Below are positions 7,210-14,381 of a stretch of DNA of 21,820 nt, piece after piece. The stretch lies in NCBI GenBank assembly GCA_964577315.1, contig CAZNYT010000040.1:1-21820 (forward strand). The letters are read 5' to 3'. The position numbers and the translations under genes are program-made. Within the stretch, counting starts at the first letter, position 1; each line of letters starts with the position of its first letter. The notes beneath the pieces are model-generated. The model had not been told where the DNA came from. It saw only the letters and a list, made by a program, of their open reading frames with translations, and made no database searches. Source of the stretch: Desulfonatronospira sp964577315 (lineage in GTDB: Bacteria > Desulfobacterota > Desulfovibrionia > Desulfovibrionales > Desulfonatronovibrionaceae).

Positions 7210-8394
7210 ATGTCGATATTGAATCCACAAGTGTCCGATTATTTGGAGAAGGCCTCCTGGATCAGGAGGATGTTCGAGGCTGGGAGCGAGCTGAAGCAAA
7301 AGCATGGCCCGGAGAATGTATGCGATTTCAGCCTGGGCAACCCGGATCTGCCGCCCCCGCAGGAAATAGGCAAGGCTCTGGAGGAATTGTCCCGGGAGGT
7401 GGACAAGCCATATGCCCTGGGATACATGCCCAATGCAGGCCTGCCCAGTGTGCGCCGGGCCATGGCAGAAGCGGTTTCCCGGGAGCAGCAAGTGGGTCTA
7501 GGTCCGGAGGAGATACTTGTTACCTGCGGGGCTGCCGGAGGTTTGAACGCATTGTTTAGGGCCGTGCTGCGACCCGGGGATGAAGTGGTTTGCCCGGCTC
7601 CCTTCTTTGTGGAATACTCCTTTTACGTCCAGAATTTCCAGGCCAGCCTGGTTCCGGTGCCAGCCACCCCGGTAAACTTTGACCTGGATATCCAGGCCAT
7701 GGAAAAGGCTATCACACCCCGGACTAGGGCGGTTCTCATCAATTCCCCCAACAACCCCACGGGACAGGTTTATGAACGTAGCCGTATCCAGGAGTTGGTC
7801 CGGGTGCTGGAGGACAAGAGCAGGGAGATCGGCCATCCTATACTGCTTATCTCGGATGAGCCATACCGCTTCTTGACCTATGACCAGGTACAGGTGCCTT
7901 CCATAATGACCCTTTATCCCTATAGCCTGGTGGTGAGCTCCTATTCCAAGAGCTTGTCCATGGCCGGGGAAAGGGTGGGCTACCTGGCTGTGCACCCGGA
8001 GATGCCCGGCAAGGAGGAGCTAATGGACGGGCTGAACCTAACCAACCGCATCCTGGGCTTTGTGAATGCCCCGGTGATCGGGCAGCTTTTATTGGAAAAG
8101 TCCTTGCACGTTACTGTGGACCGGGAGATATACGCGTCCAGGAGATCTGCCATGGCCCAGATTATGGAGGAGGCCGGACTGGAGTTTTCCCTGCCCAAGG
8201 GGGGATTTTATTTCTTTCCCAAGGCCCCGGGCGGGGATGACCAAAAATTCGTGGACGAGCTGTTTAAGGAAAACATTCTGGCGGTGCCTGGGTCTGGGTT
8301 CGGATACCCCGGGTTTGTTCGCTTTTCCTTTTGCGTCTCCCGGGAGGTGATCCGGAACGCCGGTCCGGGTTTGGTCCGGGCTGCGAAAAGGTGA
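7210..8394 (+). CDS. PLP-dependent class I/II aminotransferase
   Basis: A 394-residue fold-type I aminotransferase of the aspartate aminotransferase family. PLP-contacting residues are N182 in NNPTG, D216 and Y219 in SDEPY, and the Schiff-base lysine K247 in SYSKSLSMAGERVG. The substrate-carboxylate arginine is R371 (FVRFSF). The ATG at 7210 has a strong aaaggag site 5 nt upstream, which decides against the longer TTG start at 7183 that overlaps the regulator. The 16-bp gap suggests cotranscription with the sigma-54 activator. The amino-acid substrate cannot be fixed from the sequence; aspartate, alanine or aromatic donors are all possible in this family. It ends with TGA and is followed by a 337-bp non-coding gap. 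Confidence 0.87.
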   Translation: MSILNPQVSDYLEKASWIRRMFEAGSELKQKHGPENVCDFSLGNPDLPPPQEIGKALEELSREVDKPYALGYMPNAGLPSVRRAMAEAVSREQQVGLGPEEILVTCGAAGGLNALFRAVLRPGDEVVCPAPFFVEYSFYVQNFQASLVPVPATPVNFDLDIQAMEKAITPRTRAVLINSPNNPTGQVYERSRIQELVRVLEDKSREIGHPILLISDEPYRFLTYDQVQVPSIMTLYPYSLVVSSYSKSLSMAGERVGYLAVHPEMPGKEELMDGLNLTNRILGFVNAPVIGQLLLEKSLHVTVDREIYASRRSAMAQIMEEAGLEFSLPKGGFYFFPKAPGGDDQKFVDELFKENILAVPGSGFGYPGFVRFSFCVSREVIRNAGPGLVRAAKR

Positions 8395-8419
8395 TGGATC
8401 GGTAATCAGTGATGCTTAG

Positions 8420-8448
8420 TTGACTTGATCTTTTTTTGGGTGTAAAAA
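8420..8448 (+). promoter_or_regulatory. Promoter-like sequence upstream of a possible small RNA
   Basis: TTGACT (8420-8425), a 17-bp spacer and TAAAAA (8443-8448). It lies just after the aminotransferase gene, pointing toward ffh. It could drive a short RNA ending at the terminator at 8584-8606. Weak evidence alone. Confidence 0.3.
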
Positions 8449-8454
8449 GCCAGC

Positions 8455-8606
8455 TTTTGATTTTTTAGGGGTGATTACTAAACAGGGCTTGACCTGGAAG
8501 GCTTAAAGCCTCAAAAAGTTCCTCTAACAGCTAAAAAGAGCAGTCAAGTCGCACTCGGGAAACCCCGAGCCATTTGGGACTCTAGCCGGGTCTTCCCGGT
8601 TTTAGT
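8455..8606 (+). ncRNA. Candidate structured RNA between aminotransferase gene and ffh
   Basis: Between a promoter-like sequence and an intrinsic terminator lie several nested pairings. Arms cttgac (8488-8493) and gtcaag (8543-8548) enclose a hairpin aggct/agcct (8499-8511) and a weak ctct/agag pairing. A GC-rich hairpin ctcggg/cccgag with a 4-nt loop (8554-8569) follows, then the terminator. I tried to match it to SRP RNA, 6S RNA and common riboswitch cores and could not. It may simply be the 3' untranslated region of the aminotransferase gene with a terminator. The start is inferred from the promoter spacing. Confidence 0.3.
8584..8606 (+). terminator. Intrinsic terminator before ffh
   Basis: A 7-bp stem including one G-U pair (agccggg against cccggtt) with a tctt loop, followed by a T-rich tail. 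It separates the upstream transcripts from ffh. Confidence 0.6.
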
Positions 8607-8731
8607 GTTTTAATATGTTTTAAAATCCAGGCAAGGGGCTGAACATCAAGGGAAAGTTGCTTGTCAAGATTGTTTCTAAAACATGGTTAATTGCGATTAT
8701 TATATAACCCGAGGCGATGCGGGAAAAATAG

Positions 8732-10126
8732 ATGTTCGATACCCTATCTGAGCGCTTAAATACTGTTTTCAAGAAACTCAAAGGGCACGGCCGCCTGGAC
8801 GAGCACAATATTCAGCAGGGCATGCGCGAAGTGCGCATGGCTCTGTTGGAGGCGGATGTAAATTACAAGGTGGTCAAGGACTTTGTCCAGCGTGTTCATG
8901 AGAGGGCCCTGGGACAGGAGGTTCTCAAGAGCCTGACTCCTGGCCAGCAGGTGGTCAAGATCGTCAAGGACGAGATGGTGGAGCTGCTGGGAGGGGAGCA
9001 GGAAGGGCTCAACCTGCGCGCCAAGCCGCCGGTGGTGATCATGCTGGTGGGGCTGCAGGGTTCCGGGAAAACCACCACCGCAGGAAAACTGGCCCTGCAT
9101 CTGCGCGGGCAGAAATATTCCCCGTACCTGGTACCTGCAGACGTGTACCGTCCCGCGGCTATTGATCAATTGCACAAGTTGGCCGGGCAGTTGGACATGC
9201 CTGCCTATCCTTCCACTTCCCAGGACAACCCGGTAGATATCAGTACCCGGGCCTTGAAGGAGGCCCAAAAGAATGCTTATACCGCGGTGATCCTGGATAC
9301 TGCCGGGCGCCTGCATATTGACGAAGCCCTGATGCAGGAATTGGTAAATATCCGGGATAAATGCGCTCCGCACGAGATCCTTTTGGTCGCGGATGCCATG
9401 ACCGGTCAGGATGCAGTTACAGTGGCCCAGCGCTTTAATGATCTCCTGGATATCACCGGGGTGGTTCTGACCAAGATGGAGGGCGATGCCCGGGGCGGAG
9501 CCGCGTTGTCCATCAAGTCCATCACCCAGAAGCCCATCAAGTTTATCGGGACCGGAGAGAAGCTGAACGAGCTGGAAGTGTTCCATCCGGACCGGGTGGC
9601 TTCCAGGATTCTGGGCATGGGCGACGTGTTGACCCTGATCGAGAAAGCCCAGGCGGACATGGATGAGAGCGAAGCCGAGGCGATGCAGGAGAAGTTCCAG
9701 AAGTCCCAGTTCGACCTGGACGATTTCCGGAAGCAGATGCGGCGCTTGAAAAAGATGGGCTCTGTAGAGGGACTTCTCAAGATGATCCCGGGAATGGGCA
9801 AGATGCAGGACAAGCTCAAGAATGTCCAGATGCCTGAAAAGGAAATGACCAAGCAGGACGCCATCATCAATTCCATGACTCCCAGGGAGAGGCGCAACCC
9901 CAAGATTTTCAACGCCTCCCGCAAACAAAGGGTCGCCCGGGGCAGCGGGACCACAGTCCAGGATGTGAATCAGCTCTTGTCCAACTTTGAGCAGATGCAG
10001 AAGATGATGAAGACAATGGTGGACAAGGACGGCCAGCCCCAGATGGACATGTTAAGTCAGGGAGCGCCTGCCCGCAAGGGTAGCACCAAGCGCAAGAAGA
10101 GCAAGCGCAAAAAAAAGAAAAAATAA
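8732..10126 (+). CDS. ffh: Signal recognition particle GTPase Ffh (SRP54)
   Basis: A 464-residue protein that binds signal peptides of nascent inner-membrane and exported proteins with SRP RNA and docks with FtsY. The N domain (1-95) precedes the GTPase domain, with G1 motif GLQGSGKTT (107-115, K113), the DTAGRL motif and TKMEGDARGG. The methionine-rich M domain (about 300-430) contains the RNA-binding segment GSGTTVQDVNQL. The C-terminus ends in a strongly basic lysine-arginine tail of about 20 residues, longer than in many homologues. The ATG at 8732 has only a modest gggaa site upstream. It heads the SRP/translation block; rpsP follows after 172 bp that hold no gene I can recognise. Confidence 0.97.
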   Translation: MFDTLSERLNTVFKKLKGHGRLDEHNIQQGMREVRMALLEADVNYKVVKDFVQRVHERALGQEVLKSLTPGQQVVKIVKDEMVELLGGEQEGLNLRAKPPVVIMLVGLQGSGKTTTAGKLALHLRGQKYSPYLVPADVYRPAAIDQLHKLAGQLDMPAYPSTSQDNPVDISTRALKEAQKNAYTAVILDTAGRLHIDEALMQELVNIRDKCAPHEILLVADAMTGQDAVTVAQRFNDLLDITGVVLTKMEGDARGGAALSIKSITQKPIKFIGTGEKLNELEVFHPDRVASRILGMGDVLTLIEKAQADMDESEAEAMQEKFQKSQFDLDDFRKQMRRLKKMGSVEGLLKMIPGMGKMQDKLKNVQMPEKEMTKQDAIINSMTPRERRNPKIFNASRKQRVARGSGTTVQDVNQLLSNFEQMQKMMKTMVDKDGQPQMDMLSQGAPARKGSTKRKKSKRKKKKK

Positions 10127-10298
10127 AAAACTGGACAAAAGCCCAATTAAACATATATTTTTTACGAGTTTGGAAAGTTTTCTGCTTCACGATGCACCCT
10201 TGCTGCGAGCATAAAACGCGTTCGCTACAGGAGTGATTTTTCCGGTTTCTAGTAGTTGGCAACCAAAAAAACAATATTGCAAACGGGGGACGAGTTAG

Positions 10299-10550
10299 AT
10301 GGCGTTAAGACTTAGATTGACCAGAATGGGATCCAAGAAAAGACCTTTTTACCGGGTGGTGGCTTTTAACAGCGAAGCCAGGCGTGACGGCAAGGCTCTG
10401 GATTATTTGGGATATTACAATCCGCTGCAGGAACCGCCGGAAATAAAGATCGACATGGACAAGCTCCAAAATTGGTTGGATAAGGGGGCTCAGCCCACCA
10501 AAACCGTGCGCTCCCTTATAAGAAAGGCGGGCGCATCCCAGGGCGTATAA
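10299..10550 (+). CDS. rpsP: 30S ribosomal protein S16
   Basis: An 83-residue protein matching S16 throughout: the N-terminal RLRLTRMGSKKRPFYRVV, then DYLGYYNP and the C-terminal WLDKGAQPTKTVRSLI. It helps assemble the 5' domain of 16S rRNA in the small subunit. Length is normal for the family. The ATG follows a G-rich site (cgggggacgag). The order ffh-rpsP-KH-rimM-trmD is conserved in many bacteria. Here an intrinsic terminator follows about 65 bp after rpsP, which would let S16 be expressed at a higher level than the downstream modification genes. Confidence 0.97.
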   Translation: MALRLRLTRMGSKKRPFYRVVAFNSEARRDGKALDYLGYYNPLQEPPEIKIDMDKLQNWLDKGAQPTKTVRSLIRKAGASQGV

Positions 10551-10615
10551 AAGGATACTTACAGGCAGAACCGGTTAGACAGGAAATCTCTTTTAAAGCA
10601 GAAACAAGATCAATA

Positions 10616-10640
10616 CCAGGCCTTAATGGCCCTGTTTTTT
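10616..10640 (+). terminator. Intrinsic terminator after rpsP
   Basis: The stem cag-gcc / ggc-c-ctg (one bulged C) with a ttaat loop is followed by six T residues (10635-10640). It splits rpsP from the KH-rimM-trmD genes, which may then use their own promoter; TATCAT at 10655-10660 is a possible -10. Confidence 0.65.
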
Positions 10641-10711
10641 AGTTCTTTGTTAATTATCATTGCAGGGTTAGAACCGGAAAATCTCCCTTGAATCCTGAAC
10701 CGGAGGTGATT

Positions 10712-10945
10712 ATGTTGAAGGAATTGATGGAGTATATCGCCAAGTCATTGGTAGATTATCCTGAAGAGGTCGAAGTCCGCGAGGTTGAAGGCGAACAAAC
10801 CGCTGTAATCGAGCTGAAGGTGGCCAAGGAGGATCTGGGCAAGGTAATTGGCAGGCAGGGCCGCACCGCTCGGGCCATGCGCACCATCCTGAGCGCTGCC
10901 TCCACCAAGGCCCAAAAGCGGGCTGTCCTGGAAATAATCGAGTAA
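10712..10945 (+). CDS. khpA: KH-domain RNA-binding protein KhpA (YlqC family)
   Basis: A 77-residue single KH-domain protein. The RNA-binding GXXG loop is G-R-Q-G in GKVIGRQGRTARAMRTIL, and the small alpha/beta KH fold fills the chain. KhpA proteins bind many RNAs, often with KhpB, and influence cell division or ribosome maturation in the species where they were studied. The start is ATG 10712, preceded by an extended match to the anti-Shine-Dalgarno (ggaggtgat, 10702-10710). The longer TTG start at 10688 adds eight residues and overlaps that site. The gene sits 14 bp before rimM in the usual ribosome-maturation cluster. Confidence 0.92.
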   Translation: MLKELMEYIAKSLVDYPEEVEVREVEGEQTAVIELKVAKEDLGKVIGRQGRTARAMRTILSAASTKAQKRAVLEIIE

Positions 10946-10959
10946 CACACCAAGTTAAG

Positions 10960-11496
10960 ATGGCTGCTACCAAGAACCTGATCCTTTTGGGGGAGGTGGT
11001 CAAGCCACACGGGATTAAAGGGGAGCTTTGCATTGTTTGGCATGCAGACTCCCCTTTAATTTTAGATGACTTGTCCCGGGTGTATTTGAGAATCCCTGGA
11101 GAGCGGCCCCAAGCCTTTAAGCCCCTGGAATGGAGGGAGCACAAGAAAAAGGTGCTGCTTTTTTTAGGTGAAATCTCCGGCCGGGACCAAGCCGAGGGCT
11201 GGCGCGGGGCTGAGCTGCTTATGTCCTCGGAGGATCTACCTCCCATCCAGGAACACGAGGTTTACCTGCACGAGCTAACTGGCTGCAAGGTTTTCTTGCC
11301 TGACGGAACCCGGTTGGGCCGGATTCAAGGTTTTTTGCGCTCTCAGGACAACGAGGTGTGGAGCATTGTTAACGACCAGGAGCAAGAGATACTTTTCCCT
11401 GCCCAAGACGAATTTATCCTCGCCCTGGACCCGGAAAACCAAAATATTGTCATCGATCCTCCCGAGGGGCTTTTGGACTTATACCTGCAGGACTGA
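10960..11496 (+). CDS. rimM: 16S rRNA processing protein RimM
   Basis: A 178-residue ribosome maturation factor that binds S19 and assists late assembly of the 30S head. The N-terminal beta-barrel domain begins LGEVVKPHGIKGEL, the family signature. The C-terminal PRC-barrel domain contains VYLHELTGCKVFLPDGTRLGRI and ends with the usual EGLLDLY. Length is typical. It lies 14 bp after khpA and 6 bp before trmD, so the three are very probably cotranscribed. The ATG at 10960 has a weak ribosome binding site, which is compatible with translational coupling. Confidence 0.95.
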   Translation: MAATKNLILLGEVVKPHGIKGELCIVWHADSPLILDDLSRVYLRIPGERPQAFKPLEWREHKKKVLLFLGEISGRDQAEGWRGAELLMSSEDLPPIQEHEVYLHELTGCKVFLPDGTRLGRIQGFLRSQDNEVWSIVNDQEQEILFPAQDEFILALDPENQNIVIDPPEGLLDLYLQD

Positions 11497-11502
11497 TCCG
11501 CC

Positions 11503-12783
11503 GTGCACTTCCATGTAATCACTTTGTTCCCGGAATTTTTTGAGTCCCCGCTGAGGTGCGGTTTAATGGGCAAGGCCAGGGAGAAAAGCCTTTTGAGCTT
11601 CTCCCTGATAAATCCCAGGGATTTTACCCGGGACAAGCACAGAAGCGTGGACGACAGGCCCTACGGGGGCGGGCCGGGCATGGTGATGATGCTGGATCCA
11701 TTGGTTGGGGCCCTGCAAAACCTGCCGGATCCGGGATGCAAGAAGATCTTGCTCTCTCCTCAGGGCAGGCCCCTAAGCCAGGAAAAGGCCAGGGAATTGT
11801 CCCGGGAAAGCTCTTTGGCCCTTGTTTGTGGCCGCTACGAGGGAGTGGACGCCCGCTTGGAAGAGATGTTCCACTTGGATGTGGTTTCGGTGGGGGATTT
11901 TGTTTTGAACGGGGGAGAAGCTGCCGCGCTTTGCTTGATGGAGGCGGTGGCCCGCTTTGTGCCCGGGTTCCTGGGGAAGCAGGAATCTGCCGGAGAGGAG
12001 AGTTTTTCCAGGGGGCTCCTGGAGCACCCCCACTATACCAGGCCTGAAGAGTACGGCGGCCACAAGGTCCCGGAAGTTCTTTTGTCCGGGGACCACGCCC
12101 GGGTGAACAGGTGGCGCAGGCAGAAGGCTCTGGAAAATACGCTCAGGCACAGGCCCGCTCTATTGCAGGATCAGGTACTGCCCCGGGAGGACGTGCAATA
12201 CCTTCAAACCCTGCCCCGGGTTTGTCCGGGGCGCAACCTGTACCTGGCCCTGATCCATCATCCGGTAAAAAACAAGATGGGCCGGGAGAGCACAACCTCT
12301 TTGACAAATCTGGATATTCACGATATAGGACGCGTTTGCGCAACTTACGGTCTGGGAGGGTATTACCTGTGCATTCCCTTGCTGGATCAACAGGCACTGG
12401 CCCAAAGATTGCTCCGGCATTGGCTTCAGGGACCGGGTGCCCGGGCCAATCCGGATCGGGGCAGGGCTCTCTCTGGAATCCGGGTCTGTTCGGATTTGTC
12501 TCAAGCTGTAGAAGGCGTTCGCGAGCACACCGGGGATAAACCACTGGTAGTAGGCACTGCCGCCTCCAGTACCGGGGATATCGGCTATCAGGAAGTTCGA
12601 GGCGCTTTGCGGGACAAGCCGGTGCTTATGGTCCTGGGGACTGGATATGGCTTGGCCCCATCAGTTCTGCAGAAGATGGATCACGTCTTGCGCCCCATCC
12701 GTTTGCTGAACAGGTACAACCACTTGTCCGTGCGCTCCGCTGCTTCCATCCTCGTGGACCGTATTCTGGGAGATTTTGCCTGA
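11503..12783 (+). CDS. trmD: tRNA (guanine37-N1)-methyltransferase TrmD fused to a second RNA methyltransferase domain
   Basis: A 426-residue protein. Residues 1 to about 242 are TrmD, which methylates N1 of G37 in tRNAs to prevent frameshifting. SPOUT-knot motifs are visible: VDDRPYGGGPGM, LSPQGRPL, VCGRYEGVD and GDFVLNGGE, then LLEHPHYTRP. Residues from about N245 form a separate domain (NLYLALIHHPVKNKMG to the end, with LVVGTAASS and LMVLGTGYGL) that I assign to the SAM-dependent RNA methyltransferase family Methyltrn_RNA_4, also a SPOUT-type fold. This fusion is known to me from Desulfovibrio relatives. The residue aligned with catalytic D169 of E. coli TrmD is E166. The start is GTG at 11503, 6 bp after rimM. 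Confidence 0.93.
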   Translation: MHFHVITLFPEFFESPLRCGLMGKAREKSLLSFSLINPRDFTRDKHRSVDDRPYGGGPGMVMMLDPLVGALQNLPDPGCKKILLSPQGRPLSQEKARELSRESSLALVCGRYEGVDARLEEMFHLDVVSVGDFVLNGGEAAALCLMEAVARFVPGFLGKQESAGEESFSRGLLEHPHYTRPEEYGGHKVPEVLLSGDHARVNRWRRQKALENTLRHRPALLQDQVLPREDVQYLQTLPRVCPGRNLYLALIHHPVKNKMGRESTTSLTNLDIHDIGRVCATYGLGGYYLCIPLLDQQALAQRLLRHWLQGPGARANPDRGRALSGIRVCSDLSQAVEGVREHTGDKPLVVGTAASSTGDIGYQEVRGALRDKPVLMVLGTGYGLAPSVLQKMDHVLRPIRLLNRYNHLSVRSAASILVDRILGDFA

Positions 12784-12806
12784 AGATTTGGAAGTGCTTT
12801 TTAGGT

Positions 12807-12964
12807 ACTTGAGAGTTAAAAGTTATCAGTTAAATGTTAATAGTTAAAGAAAAAAGACCTGTGATTTCAGGTGGTTATCTCCTGAAAGCAACTGGGCAGC
12901 TGGAATTTGAATAAATACAATAATTCCAGCGTGTTGCTCGAGAACTTTTGCCTCTCGAGTTAGG
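12807..12964 (+). repeat. Dispersed ~150-bp intergenic repeat, copy 2
   Basis: An ungapped match to 1167-1324. This copy holds three inverted repeats: acctg/caggt (around 12857-12872), a perfect 9-bp gctggaatt/aattccagc with a 14-nt spacer (12899-12930), and ctcgag repeated at 12938-12943 and 12954-12959. It fills most of the gap between trmD and rplS. Confidence 0.85.
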
Positions 12965-12972
12965 TAGTATTG

Positions 12973-12981
12973 TGTTATTAT
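12973..12981 (+). promoter_or_regulatory. Extended -10 promoter of rplS
   Basis: TGT-TATTAT (12973-12981) fits an extended -10 (TGn plus hexamer) and lies just outside repeat copy 2. The predicted start near 12988 leaves a 25-nt leader with a gggag ribosome binding site. Confidence 0.4.
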
Positions 12982-13012
12982 GGGGAGCAAATATTTATAA
13001 AGGGAGTTGGAT

Positions 13013-13372
13013 ATGAATATTATACAACAGATTGAACAGGAACACATGAGAACTGATGTCCCCTGGTTCAAGGCCGGGGATACAGTCAAGGTCCATGTGC
13101 GCATCATCGAGGGAGAAAAGGAACGGGTCCAGGTATTCCAGGGCACGGTTATCCGGGTCAAGCGCGGCACTACCAATTCCACATTCTTGGTGCGCAAGGT
13201 CTCAGACGGTATCGGAGTGGAAAGGGTCTTTCCCGTGCATTCCCCGTTTATAGAACGGATAGAAGTGATTTCCCGGGGCAAGGTCAAACAGGGCCGGATC
13301 TATTTCTTGCGCCATCTCCGGAGTAAGGCTGCCCGGATGAAATTGAAATCCGAGTGGACCAAGAACAACTAA
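13013..13372 (+). CDS. rplS: 50S ribosomal protein L19
   Basis: A 119-residue protein matching L19, which lies at the 30S-50S interface. Recognisable segments are VPWFKAGDTVKVHVRI, ERVQVFQGTVI, FLVRKVSDGIGVERVFPVHSP and the basic C-terminal KVKQGRIYFLRHLRSKAARMK. The ATG at 13013 has gggag 6 nt upstream. The TTG at 13007 would give a two-residue longer protein but overlaps that spacer, so it is less likely. It appears to start a transcript with rnhB, yraN and rsmI, separated from trmD by the repeat. Confidence 0.97.
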   Translation: MNIIQQIEQEHMRTDVPWFKAGDTVKVHVRIIEGEKERVQVFQGTVIRVKRGTTNSTFLVRKVSDGIGVERVFPVHSPFIERIEVISRGKVKQGRIYFLRHLRSKAARMKLKSEWTKNN

Positions 13373-13373
13373 A

Positions 13374-13401
13374 CCCATGGCCCGGGCTTTTAACATGGGA
13401 G
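13374..13401 (+). promoter_or_regulatory. Hairpin covering the rnhB ribosome binding site
   Basis: Arms cccatg (13374-13379) and catggg (13394-13399) are perfectly complementary. The loop contains the self-complementary gcccgggc, and the right arm includes most of the rnhB site gggag (13397-13401). It could lower translation of rnhB relative to rplS. Confidence 0.35.
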
Positions 13402-13410
13402 TGAGCTTCC

Positions 13411-13998
13411 ATGCCTGTGGCTGGCATAGATGAGGCGGGGCGAGGCTGCTTAGCCGGACCGGTGGTGGCCTCTGCCGTGATTCTGCCCGACAAGGCAGGT
13501 CTTGCCCGCCTTACTGACTCCAAGAAGCTCTCACCCTCGGTGCGTGAGGAGTTGGCAGGCGAGGTCAAGGCAGCCTCCCGGGCTTGGTCTCTGGGGCTTG
13601 CCTGGCCCGCTGAGATAGATCGCCTGAACATTCTTGAGGCCACCATGCTGGCCATGAGCCGGGCGGTAAAAAATCTGGGCCTGCCTCCAGACCAATTGCT
13701 GGTGGACGGCAACAGGAAAATTCCTGTCCATATCTGCCAAAGAACAATTGTGGACGGGGATGTTAGCGAGCCCTGCATCTCGGCTGCCTCCATCCTGGCC
13801 AAAACCTTCCGGGACAAGCTCATGTTCAAGCTGGACAAGCGCTATCCAGGATATGGGCTGGCCAAGCACAAGGGCTACGGTACCCGGGAACATCTGCATG
13901 CCTTACGAGTTTTGGGCCCCTGTTCCATACACAGGAGGAGTTTCAAGGGAGTTCTTCCCAGAACCCGCGAGAGGGTGCCTTGTCTGCCTCTAACCTAG
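13411..13998 (+). CDS. rnhB: Ribonuclease HII
   Basis: A 195-residue endonuclease that cuts RNA in RNA-DNA hybrids and removes single ribonucleotides from DNA. Four catalytic acidic residues are present: D7 and E8 in GIDEAGRG, D99 in VDGN, and D135 in SAASILAKTFRDKLM. The conserved Tyr-containing GYGLAKHKGYGT segment and the HRRSF motif near the C-terminus complete the family pattern. It starts at ATG 13411, 38 bp after rplS, and its end overlaps the start of yraN by 19 nt. Length is normal for bacterial RNase HII. Confidence 0.95.
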   Translation: MPVAGIDEAGRGCLAGPVVASAVILPDKAGLARLTDSKKLSPSVREELAGEVKAASRAWSLGLAWPAEIDRLNILEATMLAMSRAVKNLGLPPDQLLVDGNRKIPVHICQRTIVDGDVSEPCISAASILAKTFRDKLMFKLDKRYPGYGLAKHKGYGTREHLHALRVLGPCSIHRRSFKGVLPRTRERVPCLPLT

Positions 13999-14381
13999 AT
14001 CTGGGCCACTTCGGGGAGGAGGTTGCCTGCTCCTACTTGCAGGAAAAGGGGTACCAGGTTCTGGAACGGAATTGGAAGGCTCGCGGGGGCGGGGAGCTGG
14101 ATTTGATCTGTTCCCAAAAGGGGCGGATAGTGTTTGTGGAAGTCAAGACCCGTACCCGGGACGGAATGGGCCATCCCCTGGAAAGCCTGGGAGCCAAGCA
14201 GCAAAAAAAGCTTCTTCAGGCCGCGGGCAAGTACTTGAGCCGGAACAGGCTGTGGTCCAGGGAATGCAGGTTTGACTTCATCTGTATAACAGTGGGCCCA
14301 GAGGTCCATGTAGAGCATGTCCAAAACGCCATCGAATTCAGCTCTTTGGGTAGTGGCCACACCTCTTGGCAACCTTGGTGA
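13980..14381 (+). CDS. yraN: YraN family (UPF0102) endonuclease-fold protein
   Basis: A 133-residue protein of the YraN/UPF0102 family, which has a Holliday-junction-resolvase-like nuclease fold but no firmly established function. The signature is GGGELDLIC followed by VFVEVKTR, the D-(E-x-K) arrangement of this fold. The only usable start is TTG at 13980 inside the end of rnhB, with gagaggg a few bases upstream. The last 21 residues are an unusual tail (after VQNAIEFS) that overlaps the next gene by 65 nt. The position next to rnhB matches many genomes. Confidence 0.88.
   Translation: MSASNLDLGHFGEEVACSYLQEKGYQVLERNWKARGGGELDLICSQKGRIVFVEVKTRTRDGMGHPLESLGAKQQKKLLQAAGKYLSRNRLWSRECRFDFICITVGPEVHVEHVQNAIEFSSLGSGHTSWQPW

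Noticed and set aside
8455..8606. SRP RNA (ffs) or a known riboswitch before ffh
   Set aside because: The conserved SRP RNA tetraloop and GGAAG/AGCAG internal loop are absent, and none of the riboswitch cores I could recall matches. It is left as an unnamed candidate RNA.
8756..9928. 390-codon minus-strand open frame across ffh
   Set aside because: It lies wholly antisense to ffh, which is unmistakable, and its composition is that of a shadow frame with no domain features.
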